Positions 27,583-34,685 of a DNA stretch of 64,000 nt are shown one piece after another. The position numbers and the translations under genes were made by a program. Under the pieces are notes generated by a model, which worked only from the letters and a program-made list of their open reading frames with translations, made no database searches and was not told where the DNA came from. This DNA is from Planctomycetia bacterium (GTDB lineage: Bacteria; Planctomycetota; Planctomycetia; Gemmatales; HRBIN36), in NCBI GenBank assembly GCA_016795155.1, contig JAEUIE010000053.1:171781-235780 (forward strand), written 5' to 3'. Position 1 is the stretch's first letter, and every line of letters begins with the position of its first letter.

Positions 27583-28458
27583 CTACACGTGAATTCCTTC
27601 AAGCAGCTTGGGTATAGCCGACTTACGGATTGCCTCGATCACAGTTTTTGACGACTTCCACGACTCACCCGGAATCCGTGCGATCAGATCGCCCCAGACT
27701 CGGCCAAACGCTGTGATTGCAGCATCGTCATCGAAAGTCACGCCAGCAGGAAGCAAGGGGGCGATGTCTTCGATCAGGCTCTGATTGAGTTTCTTGAGCA
27801 TCCGCTCCTCGGCGTTCGCCCGGCTGATTGGATGGCCTTCCTGATCGAGATAGTAGTGGAAACACGCGAGCAACTTGTCGCGGTCGAGTCCGAGTTGGAG
27901 CAGACCTTCGTTGAGGTCGAACAGATCACGGTTCTTGTGTCGCTGGAGCAGCGCCCGTAGTTTCGTGCCAAAAAGCTCCTCCGGCTCGAACGAAACGATG
28001 TCCGCTTTCGCCTGATGCCAGTCGCTATTGATCTCGAAAAGGTAGGGTTTCAGACCGTGAAGAGTCTGGTGCTCGCGTGTGTTGATCTCGATTTTGAGCT
28101 TGAGAGAGCCACCACCTGCCTCTGGCGTAAACTTGAAGACCAGATGCGTCGTATGGGGTGCCTGATCGCGGGTGCATTTCCCCAACCACGACAGAGCATC
28201 CCGAACGGCGTCAATGATGCCACCAATTGGCTCGGGTTGCGTCTGAACCAGGTCAATGTCTTCCGAATACCGTAGCGGCTTTTTGAACAACAGCTTGTTG
28301 ATGGCTGTGCCGCCGCGAAAGGCGATCTTGCCCTGCAACTGCGGATGGTTGAACAGATCGCACATCGCACGGCAGATCATCAAATCCTGCTCTACCTGCC
28401 GGAGGTCCGGCCAGGGAGCGTGCGCCGTCCATTGCTGGATATGAGCCAGTGGAATCAC
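27583..28458 (-). CDS. abiEii: AbiEii-type nucleotidyltransferase toxin
   Basis: 291 residues with the nucleotidyltransferase signature FRGGTAINKLLF followed by YSEDIDLV (GG plus DxD), as in AbiEii/AbiGii toxins of type IV toxin-antitoxin abortive infection systems. AbiEii enzymes transfer nucleotides onto RNA targets and halt growth on phage infection. It overlaps the preceding antitoxin gene by 4 bases, the standard arrangement. Confidence 0.9.
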   Translation of the reverse strand: MIPLAHIQQWTAHAPWPDLRQVEQDLMICRAMCDLFNHPQLQGKIAFRGGTAINKLLFKKPLRYSEDIDLVQTQPEPIGGIIDAVRDALSWLGKCTRDQAPHTTHLVFKFTPEAGGGSLKLKIEINTREHQTLHGLKPYLFEINSDWHQAKADIVSFEPEELFGTKLRALLQRHKNRDLFDLNEGLLQLGLDRDKLLACFHYYLDQEGHPISRANAEERMLKKLNQSLIEDIAPLLPAGVTFDDDAAITAFGRVWGDLIARIPGESWKSSKTVIEAIRKSAIPKLLEGIHV

Positions 28459-29273
28459 AGGTCAATCTCCACGGGCACGTTTATGACGAGTTTCCATTCC
28501 GTGTTCCGTTCTTCCGTCGCAGCCAGTTCGGGAACGAGGGGTTTGGCTGAAGGATCGAGGGCTTTGAAGGACTTGGCCTTTCCGACAAAGGGCCGGATTG
28601 CGTTGGCTTGCTTGGAATGCCCGAATCGTTCCAAAAAGTAGCCCAGCCGCCGGACAGCCGAGTTCTCATAAACATCGGCTGCCTTAGCGAGAATGCGGGC
28701 GTCAGCTTTCTTCCCAAGGTCGTGGGTAGCCTGCGCGGCTCCGTTAATCCCACCGGCCCGATGATAATAACGGCAGATGTCGAGCAAGGTCAGCTCCACA
28801 CCAGCAACCTTGGCGAATCCGGCATCCGTTTTGAGTTGCGCGAGCCATTCGGGACGGTTTCCCTTCGCAAAGGCTTGTGGCGACTGGAACAGGAACTCGA
28901 CGCGCTGCCGACCAATCTCGATGGTCGGCAGTTGTCGCGGAGTGATCATCTGAAAGACCATCGCGGCCTGATGGCTTGCTCCATGAAACGCTGCCGCACG
29001 CAGTAGGGAAATGCGGTAATCTACTTTCAGAAACTTCATTAACGGGTCTATCCATCGAGCGGGATCAGGAGCACCGAGCGCCCGATCCTCGGGCCGCAGA
29101 ATCAGATAAAATCCCCGTCGCGGGGAAACGAGTTTGCCTTTCCTGGAAAGCCGGGCGATAGCCGACTTTAGCGCATCTGGCGACAGGCCAATATCGTCCA
29201 GGGCGGCTAGTTTCGTAAAGAAACCCCTACCTCGGGCAAGCTGTGAATCGACAAACTCCTGCACGCTGTTCAT
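28455..29273 (-). CDS. abiEi: AbiEi-type antitoxin / transcriptional regulator
   Basis: 272 residues. The N-terminal winged helix (LSRKGKLVSPRRGFYLI) matches AbiEi antitoxins, and the C-terminal region matches the AbiEi/DUF6088 effector-neutralising domain. It likely represses its own operon; an inverted repeat sits directly upstream. It is translationally coupled to AbiEii. Confidence 0.88.
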   Translation of the reverse strand: MNSVQEFVDSQLARGRGFFTKLAALDDIGLSPDALKSAIARLSRKGKLVSPRRGFYLILRPEDRALGAPDPARWIDPLMKFLKVDYRISLLRAAAFHGASHQAAMVFQMITPRQLPTIEIGRQRVEFLFQSPQAFAKGNRPEWLAQLKTDAGFAKVAGVELTLLDICRYYHRAGGINGAAQATHDLGKKADARILAKAADVYENSAVRRLGYFLERFGHSKQANAIRPFVGKAKSFKALDPSAKPLVPELAATEERNTEWKLVINVPVEIDL

Positions 29274-29288
29274 ACCCCAATCATACCA

Positions 29289-29315
29289 GAAAAGTGGCGT
29301 AACGCAACACTTTTC
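29289..29315. promoter_or_regulatory. Inverted repeat upstream of abiEi
   Basis: GAAAAGTG (29289-29296) pairs with CACTTTTC (29308-29315), with a smaller GCGT/ACGC dyad between. It lies 16 bases upstream of the abiEi ATG. AbiEi proteins are known to bind inverted repeats at their own promoter, so this is a good operator candidate. Confidence 0.5.
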
Positions 29316-29541
29316 AAATATGAGTGGGGAGACTCGGAATCGCGAATTGCGGAGACATCTCTATTGGCAGGTTCAGGAACAAATTGCATCGTGCGTCAAG
29401 TTTTTATGCAGTAAAACTTGACAATAGGGCCACTGAAAGCACTGCTTTAGAACCAATAATGACAAGCAAACCGTTGAGAAATTCCTGAAATCAGCTTCCA
29501 GGGCGTCACCAGCTAGCCGGATTAACCGGCGGAGAGAGTGC

Positions 29542-30078
29542 CTATTGATGGATATACCCGAGATATGCCAGCCGGAAGGTCATCGCCTGGGTGCTGACAC
29601 CGTATTTGGACGCCAGCTCCTTGAGCACTTCCTCATCCAGCAGATCGATGGTGCCAATCTCCTCGACATCGTGGGCAAGGAAGTCCGCCGGCATCAGTAA
29701 TTCGGCTGCGAACAGATTGGCTTCCTTTTCTTCAATGTCGGTTCCCTGGCTAGAGGCTTCACTTCGCAGCCAGACTTTGAAATGCCGATCAACATGTACG
29801 TCATCGAAATCGTGCAGAAGGTAATGCCCCAACTCGTGCGCCGTGGTGAAGTTTCTGCGGTTGGGATGGTGGTCGGCATTGACGCCGATTACGGCAAGTT
29901 TGCGTTTGCGGTCGCGGTACAGGAATCCTGACAGATCATCCTCGGCAGGAGTTTCCTGCACTTCGACGCCCATTGCCTTTGCAATGGCTGACACATCAAT
30001 CGGTGCTGACCGTACCCTCTGTTCGGCCAATAGCTTCTGCACCGTTGAACGTATGTGCTTTCTGCGAACCATCTTCAT
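29542..30078 (-). CDS. ImmA/IrrE-family metallopeptidase
   Basis: 178 residues with the zinc motif HELGHYLLH and the downstream Glu in EKEANLFAAELLMP, the M78 peptidase pattern. ImmA of ICEBs1 and IrrE-type enzymes cleave a partner XRE repressor to switch genes on. The partner here is the XRE gene immediately upstream, overlapping by 4 bases (ATGA). The pair faces away from the multiubiquitin operon. Confidence 0.92.
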   Translation of the reverse strand: MKMVRRKHIRSTVQKLLAEQRVRSAPIDVSAIAKAMGVEVQETPAEDDLSGFLYRDRKRKLAVIGVNADHHPNRRNFTTAHELGHYLLHDFDDVHVDRHFKVWLRSEASSQGTDIEEKEANLFAAELLMPADFLAHDVEEIGTIDLLDEEVLKELASKYGVSTQAMTFRLAYLGYIHQ

Positions 30079-30407
30079 TCCTTCCCTTTTTGAGCTGCGT
30101 TAACCGCCGACCTGATCCAGTCCTTTTCCGATTTTGGGCGATGCTTGAGCGCCTCATCTAACTGGTGTTCGGCCCCTGCCGCCGATTGCGGGAGAAGACT
30201 GGCAGGATCAACATGGAGTGCTGCGGCTATGTCTGCGAGCGTATGGAGCAGGAACTTCTGGCGCCCCTTCTCGACATTGGTGATCGAGGTGCGGGTCAAA
30301 GATACCAGCCCGGCAAGCCCTTCCTGCGTAAGGACCGGTTTGCGGCGTTTGCGGGCATCGCGGATACGCCTGCCCACCTCTTCGTAGAACGCGTTGTGGT
30401 TGTCCAC
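30075..30407 (-). CDS. XRE-family helix-turn-helix repressor
   Basis: 110 residues from GTG 30407. The longer ORF to 30500 would run through the promoter and lacks a ribosome site, while AGGGGA precedes this GTG. The HTH is LTQEGLAGLVSLTRTSITNVEKG. The short C-terminus is the kind cleaved by ImmA-type proteases. It likely represses both its own gene and the divergent multiubiquitin operon through the inverted repeat at 30466-30539. Confidence 0.88.
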   Translation of the reverse strand: MDNHNAFYEEVGRRIRDARKRRKPVLTQEGLAGLVSLTRTSITNVEKGRQKFLLHTLADIAAALHVDPASLLPQSAAGAEHQLDEALKHRPKSEKDWIRSAVNAAQKGKE

Positions 30408-30447
30408 GCCCGAATTTCCCCTGCTCGCTTTCGTATTGCCGGGAGGT

Positions 30448-30476
30448 ATCTTACAACCGCTGGCGTCAAATGTCAA
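30448..30476 (-). promoter_or_regulatory. Sigma-70 promoter of XRE-ImmA operon
   Basis: On the minus strand TTGACA (30476-30471), 17 bases, then TAAGAT (30453-30448). The -35 lies inside the left arm of the 13-bp inverted repeat. The leader to the GTG start is about 40 bases. Confidence 0.65.
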
Positions 30477-30539
30477 CACGGCAAACTGTTTGTGTGGCAA
30501 ACACTGACAAGTTATTTAGTTCTTGTTGTTGACATTTGA
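30466..30539. promoter_or_regulatory. 13-bp operator-like inverted repeat spanning both -35 boxes
   Basis: TCAAATGTCAACA (30466-30478) is the exact reverse complement of TGTTGACATTTGA (30527-30539). Each arm contains the -35 box of one of two divergent promoters. Between the arms are two copies of GGCAAAC. Confidence 0.75.
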
Positions 30540-30557
30540 AACGGGCACCCCTACAAT
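30529..30557 (+). promoter_or_regulatory. Sigma-70 promoter of multiubiquitin operon
   Basis: Consensus TTGACA (30529-30534), 17-base spacer, TACAAT (30552-30557). The -35 lies within the right arm of the inverted repeat, so a repressor on the arm would block RNA polymerase. Confidence 0.75.
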
Positions 30558-30661
30558 TCGCGTAACTGAAAAGCCACTCCCTGAGTGTTTCAGGCTGGCC
30601 GAGTGCATTCCGGGGAGTTCGCCCCAGGGCCTCGAAGTACCCCGAAATAGCAGGAGGATTT

Positions 30662-30910
30662 ATGAGCAACGAACATAGCAGCAAGGACAAGGAAATCACG
30701 ATCATCGTGAACGGCCGGCCGAAAAAGGTGCCGGACAGGCCCATCTCGTTTGAAGAAGTCGTGGCACTGGCCTTCAACCCAGTTCCCCCGAATGCCTTTT
30801 TCACCGTCACCTATAGCCACGGCAACACAGGCGGAAGCCTGACGCCGGGGAAGACCGTTCCAGTCCAAAACGGGATGAAGTTCGATGTCACAGAAACTGG
30901 TCAGTCTTAA
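30662..30910 (+). CDS. Multiubiquitin-domain protein (single ubiquitin-like fold)
   Basis: 82 residues matching the Multi_ubiq domain: VNGRPKKVPDRPISFEEVV, a central TVTYSHG, then GMKFDVTETGQS. Family members carry one to several ubiquitin-like domains and are encoded beside E1-like enzymes; here there is one. A strong site (AGGAGG) precedes the ATG. It overlaps the E1 gene by 26 bases, indicating translational coupling. The C-terminus lacks a di-glycine, so how it would be activated is not evident. Confidence 0.9.
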   Translation: MSNEHSSKDKEITIIVNGRPKKVPDRPISFEEVVALAFNPVPPNAFFTVTYSHGNTGGSLTPGKTVPVQNGMKFDVTETGQS

Positions 30911-32087
30911 TCCGGATTTGAGCCGGTTGCGTGCAGAGGGCCTGGACATTTCCATTGGGAAATCCAGGCACCTGTTCATCCGCGATATTCCGTATGTGAC
31001 CTCCGCCAGGGTAGTCAAGCGCGGAATTATCGCGTCGGCACTCGATCTCGCCGGCGAGGCAACGATCCCACCGGAGACCCATGTTGTTTTTTTCGTGGGT
31101 GAGCCGCCCTGTGATGAACATGGTTCTCCGTTGCCCGGAGTTTCACCAAACTCGAATCAGCCTCTGGGCGATGGCATGATTCCCAACCATCAGATTTCGA
31201 GGGTGCCGAAAACCGGGCCGACCCCTGGCAAATACCCGGACTACTACCAGAAGATCATGACGCTCGTCGCCATCGTGTGCAGCCCAGCCCAGGCGATTGA
31301 TCCCACCGCCACTGCCTTCACTCACCCCGTAGTCGTGCCCGACGAAGAGGACGACTCGGTTTTCAACTACATCGATACGGCTGCCACCAAAGCGGGTATT
31401 GTCATAGCCAACCGCAAGCTGGAAGGCAAGAAGATTGCCATCGTGGGTATGGGCGGGACAGGCGCTTACGTTCTCGATTTCGTTGCAAAGACCCCAGCAG
31501 CGGAGATTCACCTTTTTGACCGTGATGTGTTCCTGAACCACAATGCCTTTAGGTGCCCGGGTGCGGCATCGCTCGATGACCTGAACAAGAAGCCGCAAAA
31601 GGTCAATTACCTGGATGCCATCTACTCGCGGATGCACCGGAAAATCATGGCGCATGACTGCTTCATCGACGACACTACGGTCGAACAATTGAAGGGCATG
31701 GACTTCGTTTTTGTCTGCATCGACAAAGGCACGGGCAAGCGACTGATTGTTGAACGGCTGGAAGAATGGGGCATACCGTTTGTGGATGTGGGAATGGGAA
31801 TTCAGCTTGGAGAAGACAACACGCTCGGAGGAATCGTGACGGCCACAACGAGCACTCCGGCCAAACGAGATCACTTCAGAGTCCGCGTGCAATTCTCCGA
31901 CGGCGAAGCAGCCAACGAGTATTCACAAAACGTCCAGATCGCTGAACTGAACGCGATGAACGCCGCGCTTGCCGTTATCAAGTGGAAGAAATTCTGCGGC
32001 TATTACGATGACGTAACCAGGGAGCATTACTGCGCGTACACGATCAGGTCGAACCAGCTTATTTCCGAGGACGTACATGAAGCCTGA
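30885..32087 (+). CDS. E1-like ThiF-family protein with DUF6791-type N-terminal domain
   Basis: 400 residues. Residues 1-150 form a domain found fused or next to bacterial E1s (DUF6791-like). Residues 180-380 are the ThiF/E1 adenylation domain, with GMGGTG at 188-193 and FDRDVFLNHNAFR at 211-223. It should adenylate the C-terminus of a ubiquitin-like protein using ATP. The DUF6527 gene overlaps its end by 11 bases. No E2 or JAB gene is in this operon, so it differs from the complete cascade at 46.7-49.4 kb. Confidence 0.9.
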   Translation: MSQKLVSLNPDLSRLRAEGLDISIGKSRHLFIRDIPYVTSARVVKRGIIASALDLAGEATIPPETHVVFFVGEPPCDEHGSPLPGVSPNSNQPLGDGMIPNHQISRVPKTGPTPGKYPDYYQKIMTLVAIVCSPAQAIDPTATAFTHPVVVPDEEDDSVFNYIDTAATKAGIVIANRKLEGKKIAIVGMGGTGAYVLDFVAKTPAAEIHLFDRDVFLNHNAFRCPGAASLDDLNKKPQKVNYLDAIYSRMHRKIMAHDCFIDDTTVEQLKGMDFVFVCIDKGTGKRLIVERLEEWGIPFVDVGMGIQLGEDNTLGGIVTATTSTPAKRDHFRVRVQFSDGEAANEYSQNVQIAELNAMNAALAVIKWKKFCGYYDDVTREHYCAYTIRSNQLISEDVHEA

Positions 32088-32526
32088 AATCGTTCTCGCG
32101 CATGAATTCGTCGAGTATATCCCCGAAGAACTTAACGAACGAACGCTGTACATTTCCCGGACATATGGAACCGCCGTGCATAAGTGTTGCTGCGGGTGCG
32201 GCAGGGAAGTGGTAACTCCGCTTTCGCCTACGGCATGGCAACTGACCTTCGATGGCAAATCGGTTTCACTGTACCCGTCGATTGGAAGCTGGAGTCTGCC
32301 TTGCCAGTCGCATTATTTCATTACCAAGAACAGAGTGGTGTGGTCAGTGCAATGGACCAAGCAGCAGATTAACAGGGGACGGGCGCAGGAAGCCATGGCC
32401 AGGGAAAGACATTTCGAGACCGCCAATGCCCCGGCGAATCCGGATCTGACGCAAGCCGCCACGCCACCTACGAGCAGCAAACCGAAGGAAAGCCTCTGGC
32501 AGAGAATCAAAAGGTGGTTCTCGTGA
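32077..32526 (+). CDS. DUF6527 protein
   Basis: 150 residues with the DUF6527 pattern: HEFVEYIPEELNE, YGTAVHKCCCGCGREVVTPLSP (key residues only: His and the Cys cluster) and PSIGSW...CQSHY. The conserved Cys and His residues suggest a zinc site. The family co-occurs with multiubiquitin and E1 genes in bacteria. Its biochemical role is unknown. The last ~40 residues are variable and basic. Confidence 0.85.
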   Translation: MKPEIVLAHEFVEYIPEELNERTLYISRTYGTAVHKCCCGCGREVVTPLSPTAWQLTFDGKSVSLYPSIGSWSLPCQSHYFITKNRVVWSVQWTKQQINRGRAQEAMARERHFETANAPANPDLTQAATPPTSSKPKESLWQRIKRWFS

Positions 32527-32554
32527 TCGACCAGGACAAGGGGGATAATCATCA

Positions 32555-33232
32555 ATGAAGTGGCATGAAGAAATCCCATCGGGAAAATCCTGGGCATCAC
32601 TCTGGAACGGCTAGACCATTTGCGGTTCATGCAGAGGAATACGCGGATTGGAGGGCAAATGCCCCGAGTGCGAAAGTGACCTGGGTTCAGTTCAAACCAA
32701 CATTGTAGCCGACGGAAGGGAGATCATTACACACACAGTAATGGGGGCGGAAGGGCGTTACGAGGACTATCTTTACCTCCAAATGCTTGAACGTGAATGG
32801 AAACGACCTGCCTCGGAAGCCGACAGACGCGTTGACTCCGACCCCGCACGCCAGTTATCGCCTCGTGCGACGATTGTCGTACTTTTCTGGAGTTACTTCG
32901 AGACACGCATTGAGAGACTCATTCGGGCAGGAATGCACGACGTGCCCGCGCGTCTTGCCGAGGATACTCTCCAGCGTTACACGTCCATCGGTTCACGTTT
33001 GGATCGGCTTTATCGCGTCCTGTTCGAGACGTCTTACGGGGCGGACCTCACTGACCTGGGCTTCGACGACATCCGCCTTCACCTGGCGCAGGTGCAGGAA
33101 CGCAGGAATGCTTTTGCTCACGGCGACCCAACGGCAGTCGACGACGTGCTCGTGGTCGCTATGGTGGACAACGTGAAACGTGAGCAGCAAGCCTGGATTG
33201 CAGCTTTTAATCTTAGAGGCACCCGTTCTTGA
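32555..33232 (+). pseudogene. Zn-ribbon + HEPN-type protein with in-frame amber codon
   Basis: From ATG 32555, preceded by an AGGGGG site, the frame reads 19 residues, meets TAG at 32612-32614, and continues in the same frame to 33232. Read through, a zinc ribbon spans the stop (ICGSC then EGKCPEC). A helical domain follows with ERRNAFAHGDP, the Rx4H motif of HEPN ribonucleases. Possible explanations are a disrupted gene, readthrough, restart at TTG 32648 (which would lose half the ribbon), or a base error at the position (CAG to TAG). It lies 28 bases after the DUF6527 gene, so it is probably the operon's fourth gene and possibly its toxic effector. Confidence 0.6.
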
Positions 33233-33235
33233 CAC

Positions 33236-33718
33236 AATCTCCTTGTAGTAAAGGTTATCCGTCACCCAATCGTTGTCTCAAACCGGCTTCCCAGCACACA
33301 CCCCGGCCACAAAGGTTCAATAGACGTCTTGTCGCCCCGATAATGTTGCAACATTAAATTCCGCCAGTGGTTGCGAAAGCGACTGTTATCGGGATTTGAA
33401 CGTATTCTCCGTCTGGCCGATTACGTATCGCAGTGTCGGACCGTAGTAACATGGAGCCCAGCAATGCGCTCAGGCGTTCGCAAAACATGTGCCCCAGTGG
33501 ATTAATCATCTCATCTGCGGCCTATCGGAACTCCTTTCGATTACCCCCATTACTGCCGCCGCAATGCCACAATTATAATTCCTTTCCTATGCTTTCCACG
33601 TCCCCGTGTGAACGCTTCAGGGGATGAGTGATTAGTGACACAGGAAAAAAAGGGATCACCGTCCCGTTTCTGATGCACAATCTATGTACCATCTCAAGTC
33701 GTTCAGGAGGAGTCTCCA
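33236..33718. other. Intergenic gap, 483 bases
   Basis: No gene on either strand. It contains the 16-bp palindrome at 33341-33356 and the leader of the radical-SAM gene. No clear terminator for the multiubiquitin operon is visible. Confidence 0.6.
33341..33356. promoter_or_regulatory. 16-bp perfect palindrome
   Basis: TAATGTTGCAACATTA is a perfect dyad with no spacer, an operator-like shape about 360 bases before the radical-SAM gene. No obvious promoter overlaps it. Confidence 0.45.
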
Positions 33719-34645
33719 ATGATTACATCGCCGTCGCTCTTGCTCGAAGCGATTCGGGTGCGGCTCGATACGGGCTGCCATTTGCGTTGTTTCTTCTGCA
33801 ACTCATGGCAAAAAAAGGAGACAAGGCTGTCGAACGAAACCCTATTATCTGTCTTGGACGCGGCGAAAACAAATGGTGCGAAACATGTCGCCTTGTCTGG
33901 CGGAGAGCCACTCATTTCGCCAGTTCTTGATTCGTCACTTGCAGCTATTCATGCGGTCAGACTCCCTTCACACATTACCACAAGCGGAGTCGGTCTTGAA
34001 AAAAAGGCGGCTCAATTGGCCACAATGGGAGTGACTCACATTCACCTCTCATTGGAGTCGCTCGAAGGTAAGACGCGTTACTCCGAAACAGGCGAATCCG
34101 ACATCGCCACAATTCTCGCTGCGATAGCTGGCTGTAAGGCAAACGGACTACGAGTCGAATTAAACTATTTAGTCCTGCGTAACAAGAACTGGAGTAAAGG
34201 ACACATGAGTCGCTTGATGGAGTTTGCCACAGCAAATAGTGTCGATATTACGCTGTTAGATCTTTTGTACAGTTGGAATTCAGATCTAGAGCATTTTCAC
34301 GTACCTGCTGAGGAAATTCGTGATTTTCTTGCAACAGAGTTTGGCCTCAGAGAGCAAGTCGTTATACGAGATGGGACAGTTCAGACGGAGTTCTCTTGCG
34401 ATGGCATCCGTATTCGATTGAGGGATTTTCGAGCTCGCCCGGAAAGCAGCCTTTGTGCACAATGCGCGACCGACTCAAAACATCTCGGACTCACACCACC
34501 GCAGATTAGTACAGCAGGTACATTAGCATTTTGTAGTCACAGACGTATTTATATAGGGGAGTCTGCTCAGGAAGCGGCTATTGCATACACCGAGGTGACA
34601 CACCGTATCGCACAGACAAAAACACTTCTGTGGAAACGGAATTGA
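33719..34645 (+). CDS. Radical SAM protein (MoaA-like)
   Basis: 308 residues with the [4Fe-4S]/SAM motif C20xxxC24xxC27 (CHLRCFFC) and GGEPL. The C-terminal cluster region resembles MoaA (CAQC, then CSHR), with TAGTLAFC in place of the usual tag. AGGAGGAG precedes the ATG. The toroid-glycosyltransferase gene follows 40 bases later, so the two likely form one operon. The substrate is unknown; a peptide or lipid modification is possible. Confidence 0.88.
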   Translation: MITSPSLLLEAIRVRLDTGCHLRCFFCNSWQKKETRLSNETLLSVLDAAKTNGAKHVALSGGEPLISPVLDSSLAAIHAVRLPSHITTSGVGLEKKAAQLATMGVTHIHLSLESLEGKTRYSETGESDIATILAAIAGCKANGLRVELNYLVLRNKNWSKGHMSRLMEFATANSVDITLLDLLYSWNSDLEHFHVPAEEIRDFLATEFGLREQVVIRDGTVQTEFSCDGIRIRLRDFRARPESSLCAQCATDSKHLGLTPPQISTAGTLAFCSHRRIYIGESAQEAAIAYTEVTHRIAQTKTLLWKRN

Positions 34646-34685
34646 TGTCTTCAAGAACTGGCTTAAGCAATGAAATGCGAGATCA

